From: Halolamina litorea
GTDB taxonomy: Archaea; Halobacteriota; Halobacteria; Halobacteriales; Haloferacaceae
Length of the DNA: 64,000 nt
Direction of reading: 5' to 3'
Assembly: GCF_026616205.1 (NCBI RefSeq)
Contig: NZ_JANHGR010000001.1
Location: forward strand, 1,178,001 to 1,242,000
Within the stretch, counting starts at the first letter, position 1. Every line of letters begins with the position of its first letter. The notes below the pieces were generated by a model that was given only the letters and a program-made list of their open reading frames with translations, was not told where the DNA came from and did no database searches. This document shows, one piece after another, positions 1-8,847 of the stretch. Made by a program: the position numbers and the translations under genes.

Positions 1-999
1 CGAGTGCGAACGGCGGACGCGACCGGCTACGGCGAAGGTTCGGCGCTGAAGTGGTTTACGGGGGACACCGCCGAGACGATGGCGTCCATCGTCCGGTCGG
101 AGTTCGCCCCAGCTATCGACGGCAAGTCCGTCCCCGCGGCCCTCGGGGCCTGCCGTGATCTGGCGGCCCGACTGCCGGGGAATCCGGGGGCGAGTGCCGC
201 CGTCGAGATGGCGCTGCTCGACCTCCGCGCGAAACAGATCGGGGTACCGGTCCGGGACCTCCTCGGACAGCCCCGTCGGGACTCGATCCCGCTGGCGTTC
301 GCTTCGGGCGCGCTCCCGGCGGAGACGGTCGCGGCGAACGTCGCCGACGCGTTCGAAGCGGGGTTCCGAACGTTCAAGATCAAAGTCGACGGCGACCTCG
401 ACGGCGACGCCGCGCGGATCAACGCGGTGACGCGGGAGTTGGCGGACCGAGCCGACCCCGGGGAGGCGTTCGTCAGGGCCGACGCCAACACGGGGTGGGA
501 GTCCTACGAGCGGGCGGTTCGGGCCGTCGACCGCATCGACCGGCAAGCGTTCATCGAGTACTACGAACAGCCGGTAGCGGCCGACGCCGTGGGTGATCTG
601 CGTTCGCTGCGCACCGGACGCGGGGTACCGGTGTTCGCCGACGAGGCGATCCACGGTGTCGAGGAGGTCCGTGAACTCACCCGCGAGCCGTCGGCCGTGT
701 CGGGGTTCTGTGCGAAACTCGCGAAGGCGGGCTCGCTGGTCGACATCGTCCGGATGGGGGAGCTCGCGGCCGACGCCGACCTCCCGGTGACGCTCGTCAG
801 CGCGTTCGAGACATCCCTCGGCGTGGCGGCGAACCTCCACATCGCGTCGGTGCTCCCGACGCTCTCCTCGGCGGCGGAGCTCGGCGGGAACCTCATCGAA
901 GAAGACCCGGTCGACCGACCGATCGCACGGCAGCCGGACGTCGCGGTCCCGGAGGGTCCGGGGCTCGGTGTCGAACTCGACGACGGCCTGTTCGACTGA
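1..999 (+). CDS. Enolase superfamily, dipeptide-epimerase-like (5' end outside window)
   Basis: Member of the mandelate racemase/muconate lactonizing subgroup, closest in type to L-Ala-D/L-Glu or dipeptide epimerases, which epimerise a residue of a dipeptide through an enolate stabilised by Mg2+. The frame is open from base 1. Alignment with the complete paralogue at 56669-57769 shows that about 35 N-terminal residues lie upstream, so the methionine at base 4 is not the start. Counting from that methionine, the K-x-K base pair is K125/K127 (FKIKVDG), metal ligands are D160, E188 and D213, and the second base is K238 (AKLAKAG). The family is certain; the substrate is not. It faces a convergent M28-like peptidase, which suggests peptide catabolism. 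Confidence 0.88.
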   Translation, partial: RVRTADATGYGEGSALKWFTGDTAETMASIVRSEFAPAIDGKSVPAALGACRDLAARLPGNPGASAAVEMALLDLRAKQIGVPVRDLLGQPRRDSIPLAFASGALPAETVAANVADAFEAGFRTFKIKVDGDLDGDAARINAVTRELADRADPGEAFVRADANTGWESYERAVRAVDRIDRQAFIEYYEQPVAADAVGDLRSLRTGRGVPVFADEAIHGVEEVRELTREPSAVSGFCAKLAKAGSLVDIVRMGELAADADLPVTLVSAFETSLGVAANLHIASVLPTLSSAAELGGNLIEEDPVDRPIARQPDVAVPEGPGLGVELDDGLFD

Positions 1000-1020
1000 G
1001 CCCTCGGGCCCCAGGAGCGT

Positions 1021-2826
1021 TCAGTTCGGAAGCTGGTCTCGCAGCCGCGACAGTTCGAACACCGCGTCGTTCTGCGCTCGCTGCAGTTCGACCTGCAGGA
1101 ACCGGTACTCGTCGTCGTCCTCGTCGTACAGCTCGAACATCGACGTGTTCTCGTAGCGGGGGTACGGCGGCCGGTTGTACGCCGGGTCCTGCTCGAACTG
1201 GCCGTCGCTGACGAAGTTGAGCCGAGTGAGCGTGCGCGAGAGCGTCTTGATCGTCTCGTTCGCGGTTGTCGGATCGACCTCGCCGGCGTCGACGGCGTCG
1301 TGGAACGCCTCGACCGCGTCGCCGACCTCCTCCAGCGCGTCGAGCGTGGGCCCGAAGTCGAACGCGTCGCCCGCGAGGTCGTCGTAGTCCGCGACGATGG
1401 ACTGGTGGCGCTCGACGTTCCGCGCGTGGTCGTGCGGGAGCACGTCCGAGCGGAGCAGCCGCGAGACAAGCACCGCGTACATCCGGATGTCCCGGACGAG
1501 TTCGGGTTTGCCCGCCTTGTCGAGGGTGTCGGTGCTGAGGTGCCAGGCGTCGGCGTTGCCGCCACAGCCGCCGACGGTGTGCCAGCGCATGGTCTCCCGC
1601 ACGTCCGCGGGGATGTTCGAGGAGAGCGTGAACGCCCCGGAGAGGCCGAGGTTGTTGAACGAGTAGTCGCCCGCGCGTCGGGGGCGGTTCTCGCTGTAGG
1701 GCGCCCCAGTCGCGTCCTCGATGGCCGAGGCGACGACGCCGTGCATCTCCGGCATCCAGCAGGCCATATCCACGTACTCAGTCGAGCCCTTCGCGCCCGG
1801 GCTGTCCATGTCCACGTGGGCGACACAGTCCTCAACGAGGTCGGTGGCGAACTCGTCGGCGTACCACGTCGAGCCGGCGTAGCGCCCCGTCGAGTGTCCG
1901 GGCCACCACGCGACGCGCAGGTCCCGCTTCAGGTCGTCGGCGTGCTCGTCGAAGACGCGGGCGAGTTCGAGCAGCCCGGCGTCGCCGGTCGCGTTGTCGG
2001 CGATGCCGACGCCCCACGAGTCGTAGTGGCCGTGCAGCAGCACGAAGTCGTCGTTGTCGGGGTCGGCGTCGCCGGCCTCGATGCGCGCCTCGACGATGGG
2101 GCACGCCATCCAGTCCGTCGTCACGTCGGTTTCGAGGGTGACCTCGTGGGTCGCCTCGGCGTCGGCGTACGACCGGAGTTCGTCGCCGTCCGGCCGAGTG
2201 ACGTTGGCGATGGGGACGTCGGGGATCCGCTCCCGTTCGTCGTAGGGCGGTGCGCCCCCCCAGACCGAACTCGCGATCCCGTCGTGGGGTTCGCGTTCGT
2301 TCTCGTGGATGGCGATGACGCCCGCGGCACCCTTCTCTTCGAGCACCCGGGTCGCGCGGATCGAGAGGCTCCCCGCGGCGGTGAGGGCGATCTTCCCGCT
2401 CAGGTCGTCCACGTCGGCGTACGGCCGCGTGATGTTCACCGCGTGGTACTGGCTGTCGTCGTCGTTCCCCACGTCGCTCTGCTCGGCTTCGCCGACGTAC
2501 ACGAGCTCACCCGTCACCGTCGTCGCCGCCGAAAACGCGACCGTCTTCACCGGGCCCGGTTCGAAGACGCCGTCGTCGACGGTTATCGACGCGCTGTGTG
2601 GTTGGCTGATGTAGAGTTCGGGGTCGTAGCGTTCGTACTCGACGCCGAACGCCTCGAGCCGGTCGGTCAGGTACCGCGCGGCGCGGCGTTCGTCCTCGGT
2701 ACCCGAGACGCGCACCAGTTCCGCGAACTCCTCGAGGAGCGCCCACGGTTCGTCTATCGATACGGACTCCGTGAGTTCTGACTCGTAGGAGTCCAGCGGC
2801 TTCTCGCTGGGGGGCTGCTGAGACAT
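1021..2826 (-). CDS. M28-like metallopeptidase with PA domain, copy 1
   Basis: This 601-residue protein resembles M28 aminopeptidases. It has an N-terminal cap with SIDEPW, a protease-associated region at about residues 100-230, then a zinc-peptidase core. Zinc-site elements are H267-x-D269, bridging D277, HVDMDSPG near 337-344 and WH..TDT.DK near 428-436. The classical Glu-Glu pair (general base and zinc ligand) is absent: the segment reads WPGHSTGRYAGS, with H311 and S312 at that place. No signal peptide is seen, so it is probably cytoplasmic. The start follows a TATA-like box 29 bases upstream. Similar copies lie at 10857, 13614 and 53698. Peptidase, amidohydrolase or another hydrolase activity remains open. 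Confidence 0.85.
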   Translation of the reverse strand: MSQQPPSEKPLDSYESELTESVSIDEPWALLEEFAELVRVSGTEDERRAARYLTDRLEAFGVEYERYDPELYISQPHSASITVDDGVFEPGPVKTVAFSAATTVTGELVYVGEAEQSDVGNDDDSQYHAVNITRPYADVDDLSGKIALTAAGSLSIRATRVLEEKGAAGVIAIHENEREPHDGIASSVWGGAPPYDERERIPDVPIANVTRPDGDELRSYADAEATHEVTLETDVTTDWMACPIVEARIEAGDADPDNDDFVLLHGHYDSWGVGIADNATGDAGLLELARVFDEHADDLKRDLRVAWWPGHSTGRYAGSTWYADEFATDLVEDCVAHVDMDSPGAKGSTEYVDMACWMPEMHGVVASAIEDATGAPYSENRPRRAGDYSFNNLGLSGAFTLSSNIPADVRETMRWHTVGGCGGNADAWHLSTDTLDKAGKPELVRDIRMYAVLVSRLLRSDVLPHDHARNVERHQSIVADYDDLAGDAFDFGPTLDALEEVGDAVEAFHDAVDAGEVDPTTANETIKTLSRTLTRLNFVSDGQFEQDPAYNRPPYPRYENTSMFELYDEDDDEYRFLQVELQRAQNDAVFELSRLRDQLPN

Positions 2827-2850
2827 CGTCTTGGTAAGTCAATCCACACC

Positions 2851-2860
2851 ACAAAAAGCT
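2851..2860 (-). promoter_or_regulatory. TATA-like box of M28-like copy 1
   Basis: Read on the minus strand this is AGCTTTTTGT, centred about 29 bases before the ATG at 2826. The spacing fits a leaderless haloarchaeal transcript. Confidence 0.5.
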
Positions 2861-2881
2861 TCGTGTGGCCCCGTCTGTCGC

Positions 2882-3919
2882 CTACTCTCGGTTCGGCGTC
2901 ACGACGACCTTGCCGAACACCTCGCGGTTCTCGATGGCCTGGTGGCCCTCAGCGACCCGGTCGAGCGGGAGCACGCGGTCGATGACGGGGCTGACCTCCC
3001 CACGGGCGATCAGCCGCCCCACGTCTCGGAAGTCCTGCCGGCTCCCCATCGGGGTGCCGAGGATACGGCGGTGGCGCTGATAGAGCGACCTGATGTCGAT
3101 GTCCGGGTCCGCGCCCGAAGTGGCCCCACAGATCACCATGCGGCCGCCGGTCGCGAGGCTGTCGATGGACTGTTGCCACGTCTCCTGGCCGACGTGGTCG
3201 GCGACGAGGTCGACACCGCGGCCGTCGGTGAGTTCGACGATGCGCTCGTCGAAGGGCGTCCGGGTGTAGTCGATCACCGATTCCGCCCACGTCGACGCCC
3301 GGTCAGCCTTCCAGTCGGCGGAGGTCGTCGCGTACACTTCGGCGCCGACCCGGTCGGCCAGTTGGAGCGCGGCGTGGCCGACGCCGCCGCTGGCGCCGAG
3401 GATCAGCGCCGTCTCGCTGGGCGCCAGCCCCCCGCCGCTCACGAGCATCCGCCACGCGGTCGTGAACGAGGACGGCCACGCCGCGGCCGTCTCCATCTCG
3501 ACGTGGTCGGGGACCGGTTCGAGGTTCGCCCCGGGGACGATAGCGTACTCGGCCAGTCCGCCCGGGAAGTCGCTCCCGAACTTCCGGTCGTGTGGGCACA
3601 TCGTCTGTTCGCCCCGCTCGCAGAACTCACACTCCCCACAGCTCACGTGGTGGTAGACGTTCACCCGGTCGCCCACCGCCCAGTCGTCGACGCCCGCGCC
3701 GACGGCGTCGACGACGCCGGCCATCTCTGTGCCGGGGCGCTTCGGGAACTCGTCCTCGATTTCGGGGTGGCCCGTGCGGGCGAACACGTCGGCGTGTTGC
3801 AGCGCGCAGGCTCGCACTTCGAGGCGTACCTCGTCGGGACCCGGCTCGGGCCGTGGGATGTCGCGGACTTCCAGTACGTCCTCGGGCGCGCCACTATCGA
3901 CTATGTGTACGGCTCGCAT
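2882..3919 (-). CDS. Zinc-binding MDR dehydrogenase (quinone-oxidoreductase-like), copy 1
   Basis: This 345-residue medium-chain dehydrogenase/reductase has a GroES-like N-terminal half and a Rossmann NAD(P) domain with LGASGGVG. The four-cysteine structural zinc lobe is present (CGECEFC...C). The catalytic-zinc ligands of true alcohol dehydrogenases are not: QHAD replaces CHTD and GTE replaces GHE. This suggests a quinone or enone reductase-like enzyme, although some MDR enzymes are simply misannotated as alcohol dehydrogenases. I chose the methionine of MRAVHIV because it aligns with the paralogue at 60420-61448; an ATG at 3946 would add nine residues, and the open frame upstream of that is arginine-rich and not protein-like. 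It is divergent from the ABC importer operon. Confidence 0.85.
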   Translation of the reverse strand: MRAVHIVDSGAPEDVLEVRDIPRPEPGPDEVRLEVRACALQHADVFARTGHPEIEDEFPKRPGTEMAGVVDAVGAGVDDWAVGDRVNVYHHVSCGECEFCERGEQTMCPHDRKFGSDFPGGLAEYAIVPGANLEPVPDHVEMETAAAWPSSFTTAWRMLVSGGGLAPSETALILGASGGVGHAALQLADRVGAEVYATTSADWKADRASTWAESVIDYTRTPFDERIVELTDGRGVDLVADHVGQETWQQSIDSLATGGRMVICGATSGADPDIDIRSLYQRHRRILGTPMGSRQDFRDVGRLIARGEVSPVIDRVLPLDRVAEGHQAIENREVFGKVVVTPNRE

Positions 3920-3964
3920 GCCCAGCAGGAACAGTTCCACCCTCATAGCTCTGTGCCAGGCTCC

Positions 3965-3983
3965 GGGGGCCGCCGCTGAAGCG
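3965..3983. repeat. GC-rich inverted repeat between divergent genes
   Basis: Perfect 6-bp arms (GGCCGC/GCGGCC) lie close together in the 179-base spacer between the dehydrogenase and the importer operon; an inner CCGC-TGAA-GCGG hairpin is also possible. A regulatory role is only a guess. Confidence 0.3.
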
Positions 3984-4098
3984 GCCGAAAGTGGCCCGAA
4001 GCCGCTTTCAGTCGCCGCTACCGTTGTAGTCGGCCTTCGACATGTGAGACCAACCCAAGGAACTATGTACCATGACACGGAGAACCAATCGGTAGCCC

Positions 4099-5901
4099 AT
4101 GGCCAAAGAGCAACCTGACAACCGACTGCCAAGGCGTAACTTTCTGAAAAAGACCGGTGTGGCTGGAGCGACGGTAACGCTCGCCTCGTTCGCCGGCTGT
4201 GCCGGGGACGGTGACAGCGGCGGCGAGGGCACGGACAGCGAGACGGTCGCCGGCGGTGACGGCGACACCGTCGAGATGGACGGGTTCCAGGTCCCCTCCG
4301 AGAACGTCGTCGCACAGGGCGATCTGGACGACGCACAGGCGATCCCCGAACTCACGCTCATCGTCAACCCACCAGACGCACAGCCCGACGACCACGAGAC
4401 GTCGATGTTCGTGAGCGAGGAGATCGCCAAGCTCGGCATCGACACGACCGTCGAGACGATGACGTGGCCCTCCCAGTCCTCGACCGTCTGGGACGGCACC
4501 GACTGGGACATGACGTTCTGGCAGATGGTCGGACGCCCGTCCCGATTGGACCCCGACGAGTTCTCGGTCCAGATGGGCCACTCGAGCTTCCAGGAGGGGT
4601 ACAACTACTACTTCTGGGAGGACGACGAGTACGACGAGAAGGTGATGGCCCAGCGTGAGGAACTGGACCAGGCGGCTCGCGAGGAGCTAGTGAAGGAGAC
4701 CCAACGGATCTTCCACGAGCGCGGGCCGAGCACGTTCCTGATGTACCCCGACAAGACGATCCCGTGGAACAGCGAACGCTGGGAGGGCGTCGTCGAACTG
4801 AACGGGATGGGCGCGGTGAACATGCTGACGTTCTCGAACATCGAGCCCACGGGCGACCGGACGGACCTCAACATCGCCTACGACCAGGAACTGCAGGCGC
4901 TCAACCCCTTCGACCAGTCCGGCGAGATCGACATGATCCAGCACCGGATGATCTGGGACCGCCTGGCGTGGCCCGACGAGTCCGCACTGCCCGCACCTCG
5001 GCTGGCCGAGGAGTTCAACTGGAAGGACGACACCACCCTGGAGGTACCGATCAAACAGGGCCACACGTTCCACGACGGTGAGGACCTGACCGCCGAGGAC
5101 GTCAAGTACAGCTACGACATCCACCGCAACTACTCGACGTACTTCTCGGGGCCGGTCGAACCGGTCAACGAGATCACGGTCGTCGACGACTACACCGTCG
5201 AGTTCAGCTTCGACTACCACTACGCGCCGTTCCCGATGGCGGCGATGGGCCGCATCGCCATCATCCCCAAGCACAAGTGGACCGACATCATCGAGAACCG
5301 GATGGACGTCGACAACCCGATGCTGTACCAGGAGGACACCCCGCTCGGGTCGGGGCCGATGGAGTTCGTCCACTGGAAGCCGTCCGAGGAGGTCCGTCTG
5401 GAGCGCTTCGACGACCACTTCGACCCCGTCGCCTACGAGGCCCGGAACTCCCGCATCATCCCCAGCGTCCAGACGATGCTGACCCAACTCGAGAACGGGA
5501 CCCTCGACATGCTGGCGAACTACCGTGGCGACAAGGACGTGCTGCAGGACCGCGTCGAGCAGAACGACAGCCTCAGCATGGCGTCGACGACGACGGTCGG
5601 GTTCAAACAGATCTCCTACAACAACGACCGCCCGCCGTTCCACATCGACGGGTTCCGCCGCGCGATGAACCACCGCTTCGACAAGGAAACGATCGTGAAC
5701 GACATCTACAGCGGCTGGGGGAGCATCGCGCCGAACTCGCTGGTATCCTCGGCGCTGGACTCGTGGCACAACGACGAACTCGAACGCTACGAGTTCAGTC
5801 TGCAGGCCGCCGCGAACGAACTCATCGAGGCTGGCTTCGTCTGGGACGAGAGCGACGGTATGCTCTACATGCCCGCCGACAAGACCGAAGTCGGCAACTA
5901 A
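4099..5901 (+). CDS. ABC importer substrate-binding lipoprotein, SBP family 5, apparently circularly permuted
   Basis: This is the extracellular binding protein of a Dpp/Opp-type importer, 600 residues. The N-terminus has a Tat motif (RRNFLKK, residues 12-18) and a lipobox ending at C34, so it is exported folded and lipid-anchored. The order of segments is unusual. Residues 84-250 (ELTLIVN, then EEIAKLGI, DPDEF) match the C-terminal part of ordinary family-5 proteins. Residues 254-600 match the usual N-terminal and middle part (LNPFD, RLAEEF, F.DGE.LTAEDV..SYD, RRAMNHRFDKETIV), ending at ELIEAGF, where the C-terminal part would normally begin. It is followed after 21 bases by the permease gene. 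The substrate is probably a peptide or peptide-like compound. Confidence 0.92.
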   Translation: MAKEQPDNRLPRRNFLKKTGVAGATVTLASFAGCAGDGDSGGEGTDSETVAGGDGDTVEMDGFQVPSENVVAQGDLDDAQAIPELTLIVNPPDAQPDDHETSMFVSEEIAKLGIDTTVETMTWPSQSSTVWDGTDWDMTFWQMVGRPSRLDPDEFSVQMGHSSFQEGYNYYFWEDDEYDEKVMAQREELDQAAREELVKETQRIFHERGPSTFLMYPDKTIPWNSERWEGVVELNGMGAVNMLTFSNIEPTGDRTDLNIAYDQELQALNPFDQSGEIDMIQHRMIWDRLAWPDESALPAPRLAEEFNWKDDTTLEVPIKQGHTFHDGEDLTAEDVKYSYDIHRNYSTYFSGPVEPVNEITVVDDYTVEFSFDYHYAPFPMAAMGRIAIIPKHKWTDIIENRMDVDNPMLYQEDTPLGSGPMEFVHWKPSEEVRLERFDDHFDPVAYEARNSRIIPSVQTMLTQLENGTLDMLANYRGDKDVLQDRVEQNDSLSMASTTTVGFKQISYNNDRPPFHIDGFRRAMNHRFDKETIVNDIYSGWGSIAPNSLVSSALDSWHNDELERYEFSLQAAANELIEAGFVWDESDGMLYMPADKTEVGN

Positions 5902-5922
5902 CACCCTCCATTTCGCACTATT

Positions 5923-6900
5923 ATGGGATTGAAAGAATTCGTAACGAGGCGTATCATTCAGATCGTCGTCCTCTATTTCGCGATAGCGACGATGCTGTTT
6001 TTCCTGTTCCGTGCCGCGCCGGGCGACCCGCTCGCGGCGTACATCGGGACGGGGTTCACACAGGAGCAAGCGGCCCAGATCCGCGCGACGTTCGGCCTCG
6101 ACCAGCCGGTCCACGTCCAGTACTGGAAGTACATGACGAACCTCGTCACGTTCAACTTCGGGCTCTCCTACATCACCGGCGACCCGGTTTGGCGGATCAT
6201 CCGGAGCCGCATCTGGAACACGCTCGTCCTGATGGGGACCTCGGTGATCCTCGCGTACCTGATCGGCGTCCCCTTCGGGGCCTACCTCGCGTGGAACCGC
6301 GGGACGAAACGCGAGCGGATCGGCGTCGTCTTCGCGCTGGTCTCCCGAAGCGCGCCGGTGTTCTGGACCGGACTGCTCGGCATCTGGCTGTTCTCGTTCA
6401 AACTCGGCTGGCTGCCCGCGGGGTCGATGTCACAACCCGGCGTGACCTACTCGAGCAAACTGGCACAGTTCACCAGCCCGGACTTCCTGCGACACCTGAT
6501 CCTCCCGGCGTTGATTCAGGCGTTCTACTTCTACAGCTTGCCCGCGTTGCTGATGCGAAACAGCATGCTCGAAGTGATGAACGAGGACTTCGTCGACTTC
6601 GCGGAGCTGAAAGGGATCAGTGACTTCGCGGTGATGCTGAAACACGCCGCACGGAACGCGCTGTTGCCCATCGTGACGGCGTTCGCCGTCGCCGCGGGCT
6701 TCGCCGTCGGCGGGAGCGTCGTGCTCGAAACCGTGTTCGCGTGGCCCGGACTGGGCAGGGAGATGGTCCGAGCGGTCATCGCGAACGACTACCCGGTGGC
6801 ACAGGCGACGTTCCTGATCCTCGCCGGACTGGTACTGGTCGCCAACTTCCTCGCCGATCTGGCCTACGGCTACCTCGACCCACGGATCACGTATGACTGA
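5923..6900 (+). CDS. dppB: Dipeptide/oligopeptide ABC transporter permease, DppB type
   Basis: This 325-residue integral membrane permease has an N-terminal transmembrane helix, the family motif FRAAPGDPL, about six helices, and a cytoplasmic coupling (EAA) loop around LKHAARNALLPI that contacts the ATPases. It is the second gene of a five-gene operon. Its stop overlaps the start of the DppC gene by 8 bases, which suggests translational coupling. Confidence 0.95.
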   Translation: MGLKEFVTRRIIQIVVLYFAIATMLFFLFRAAPGDPLAAYIGTGFTQEQAAQIRATFGLDQPVHVQYWKYMTNLVTFNFGLSYITGDPVWRIIRSRIWNTLVLMGTSVILAYLIGVPFGAYLAWNRGTKRERIGVVFALVSRSAPVFWTGLLGIWLFSFKLGWLPAGSMSQPGVTYSSKLAQFTSPDFLRHLILPALIQAFYFYSLPALLMRNSMLEVMNEDFVDFAELKGISDFAVMLKHAARNALLPIVTAFAVAAGFAVGGSVVLETVFAWPGLGREMVRAVIANDYPVAQATFLILAGLVLVANFLADLAYGYLDPRITYD

Positions 6901-7840
6901 ACGAACAAGCGACTCGAACACGGCCGCCATCGACTCGGAGTCGAACGTCGACAGCCTCGACTCGGAGTTCTCCACGTGGTCGGAACGCCAAGCCGACGCG
7001 TGGCGTCGACGTATCGCCTTCCTCAAGCAGGAGCCGATGGGGCTCGCGGGGATCCTCATCATGCTCGCGATCATCGCGGTCGCCATCCTCGCGCCAGTGA
7101 TCGCCCCCTACGAACCGACCGAAACCGACTACGGGAACTCCCTGGCCCCGCCGAGCGCCGAGCACCCGCTTGGCACGGACAGCGCGGGCCGGGACATCTT
7201 CAGCCAACTGGTGTTCGGCGCCCGGCCGGCCCTGCAGATCGGGCTACTCAGCGCCATCAGTGTGGCCTTCGTCGGGATGAACGTCGGCTTGATAGCCGGC
7301 TACTACGGGGGGTACGTCGACGACGTGTTGATGCGACTGGTGGACTTCGCGTACGGCATCCCGTTCACGCCGTTCATCATCGTGCTCGTCGCGCTCTGGG
7401 AGCCGTCGAAGTGGACCATCGTCGGCGCCATCGCGTTGCTGCTCTGGCGACAGACGGCACGTGTCGTCCGTTCACACGTGCTGAACCTCAAGGAGAAGCC
7501 GTTCGTGAAGAGCGCACGCACCGTCGGCGCCAGCGACAGGCGGATCATCTACAGACACATCGCGCCGAACGTCCTCCCGCTGGTGTTCCTCTACGGCAGT
7601 TTCGCCATCGCGTGGGCGATCCTGACGGAGGCGTCGATCAGCTACCTCGGCTTCGGCGACCCGACTGCGGTGACTTGGGGCCAGATGCTCCAGTCGGCCC
7701 AGCAGTCACAGGCGCTCGCTCGTGACGCGTGGTGGTGGTTCACCATGCCCGGCATGGCGATCATGCTGACGGTCATCTCGGCGTTCCTGATCGGCCGTGG
7801 CTACGAAGAACAACTCAACCCGGAGCTCCAAGAGAAATGA
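6893..7840 (+). CDS. dppC: Dipeptide/oligopeptide ABC transporter permease, DppC type
   Basis: This 315-residue permease pairs with DppB. A hydrophilic acidic N-terminal tail of about 45 residues precedes the first helix (GILIMLAIIAVAILAPVIAP). The segment HPLGTDSAGRDIFSQL is a hallmark of DppC/OppC proteins, and the EAA loop is at IYRHIAPNVLPLV. The start overlaps dppB and the stop overlaps the next start in an ATGA arrangement, so expression is tightly coupled. Confidence 0.95.
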   Translation: MTERTSDSNTAAIDSESNVDSLDSEFSTWSERQADAWRRRIAFLKQEPMGLAGILIMLAIIAVAILAPVIAPYEPTETDYGNSLAPPSAEHPLGTDSAGRDIFSQLVFGARPALQIGLLSAISVAFVGMNVGLIAGYYGGYVDDVLMRLVDFAYGIPFTPFIIVLVALWEPSKWTIVGAIALLLWRQTARVVRSHVLNLKEKPFVKSARTVGASDRRIIYRHIAPNVLPLVFLYGSFAIAWAILTEASISYLGFGDPTAVTWGQMLQSAQQSQALARDAWWWFTMPGMAIMLTVISAFLIGRGYEEQLNPELQEK

Positions 7841-8847
7841 CGCTACTCGAAGTAAACGACTTACACGTGACGTACAGCGGCGACCCGGACGTGGAGGCTG
7901 TCAGGGGCGTCTCGTTCACGCTCGAGGAGGGCGAGACCCTCGGCATCGTCGGCGAATCCGGCTGCGGGAAGACGACGCTCGCCCAGGCCATCATGGGGGC
8001 CCTCCCCGACAACGGCGAGATCACGGGCGGCGAAATCATCTTCGACGGCGAGGACATCACGCACCTCTCGAACCGCGAACGCCGCGAGATCCGCTGGGAG
8101 CGGATGTCGATGATCAGCCAGAGCGCGATGAACAGTCTCGACCCGGTCTACCGGGTCAAAGACCAGATCAAGGAGGCAATCCAGGAACACCGGGACATGT
8201 CCGACTCGGCGAGCTACGAGCGGGCCCGGGAGCTGATGGAGCTCGTGGGTCTCGACCCAGACCGCGTCGAGGACTACCCACACCAGCTCTCCGGGGGGAT
8301 GCGCCAGCGGGTCATCATCGCGATGAGCCTCGCGCTCGACCCGGACCTGATCATCGCCGACGAGCCGACGACGGCGCTGGACGTGATCATCCAGGAGCAG
8401 ATCCTCTACCGCATCAAGGAGCTCCAACGGGAGCTCGGCAACTCGATGGTGATGGTCACCCACGACATCAGCGTCGTCGCCGAGACCTGTGACAGTATGG
8501 TGGTGATGTACGGCGGCGAACTGATGGAGTACGGCGGTGTCGACGAGATCTTCAACGAGGCCCAGCACCCCTACACGCTCGGCCTGCAGAACGCGTTCCC
8601 CAGCGTCGAAGGGGAGAAGCGCGACCTCACCAGCATTCCCGGCTCGCCGCCGGACCTCTCCGAGCCGCCGGGAGGCTGTCCGTTCGCCTCCAGGTGTCCG
8701 TTCTCCGCTCCCGAATGTGAGCAGCCGCTTCCGACCGTCGAGGCGGGGGAGAACCACCAGGTCCGCTGCCACGAACCGATCCCGTTCGAACAGATCCGCA
8801 ACCGATCCACCGAAGACGAGACATGGCTATCACCGAATCAACACTGA
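7837..8847 (+). CDS. dppD: Dipeptide/oligopeptide ABC transporter ATP-binding protein, DppD type
   Basis: This 336-residue ATPase has a Walker A (GESGCGKTT, residues 39-47), a signature LSGGMRQRV and a Walker B with [12 protein letters not shown]. The C-terminal oligopeptide-transporter extension carries a cysteine pattern ([14 protein letters not shown]). The ATG at 7837 overlaps the dppC stop as ATGA; the open frame extends further upstream but only in the shadow of dppC. It forms a heterodimer with the DppF-type protein, whose gene starts 25 bases before this one ends. Confidence 0.95.
   Translation: MTLLEVNDLHVTYSGDPDVEAVRGVSFTLEEGETLGIVGESGCGKTTLAQAIMGALPDNGEITGGEIIFDGEDITHLSNRERREIRWERMSMISQSAMNSLDPVYRVKDQIKEAIQEHRDMSDSASYERARELMELVGLDPDRVEDYPHQLSGGMRQRVIIAMSLALDPDLIIADEPTTALDVIIQEQILYRIKELQRELGNSMVMVTHDISVVAETCDSMVVMYGGELMEYGGVDEIFNEAQHPYTLGLQNAFPSVEGEKRDLTSIPGSPPDLSEPPGGCPFASRCPFSAPECEQPLPTVEAGENHQVRCHEPIPFEQIRNRSTEDETWLSPNQH

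Noticed and set aside
1300-2781. 493-codon open frame antisense to M28-like copy 1
   Set aside because: Long antisense frames are common in GC-rich genomes; composition is Val/Arg/Asp-rich with no motif, and the sense strand carries a clear M28-like protein.
3920-4336. Long N-terminal extension of the dehydrogenase frame at 2882
   Set aside because: It is arginine- and proline-rich, overlaps the start of the importer operon on the other strand and does not align with the paralogue, which starts at the MRAVHIV position.
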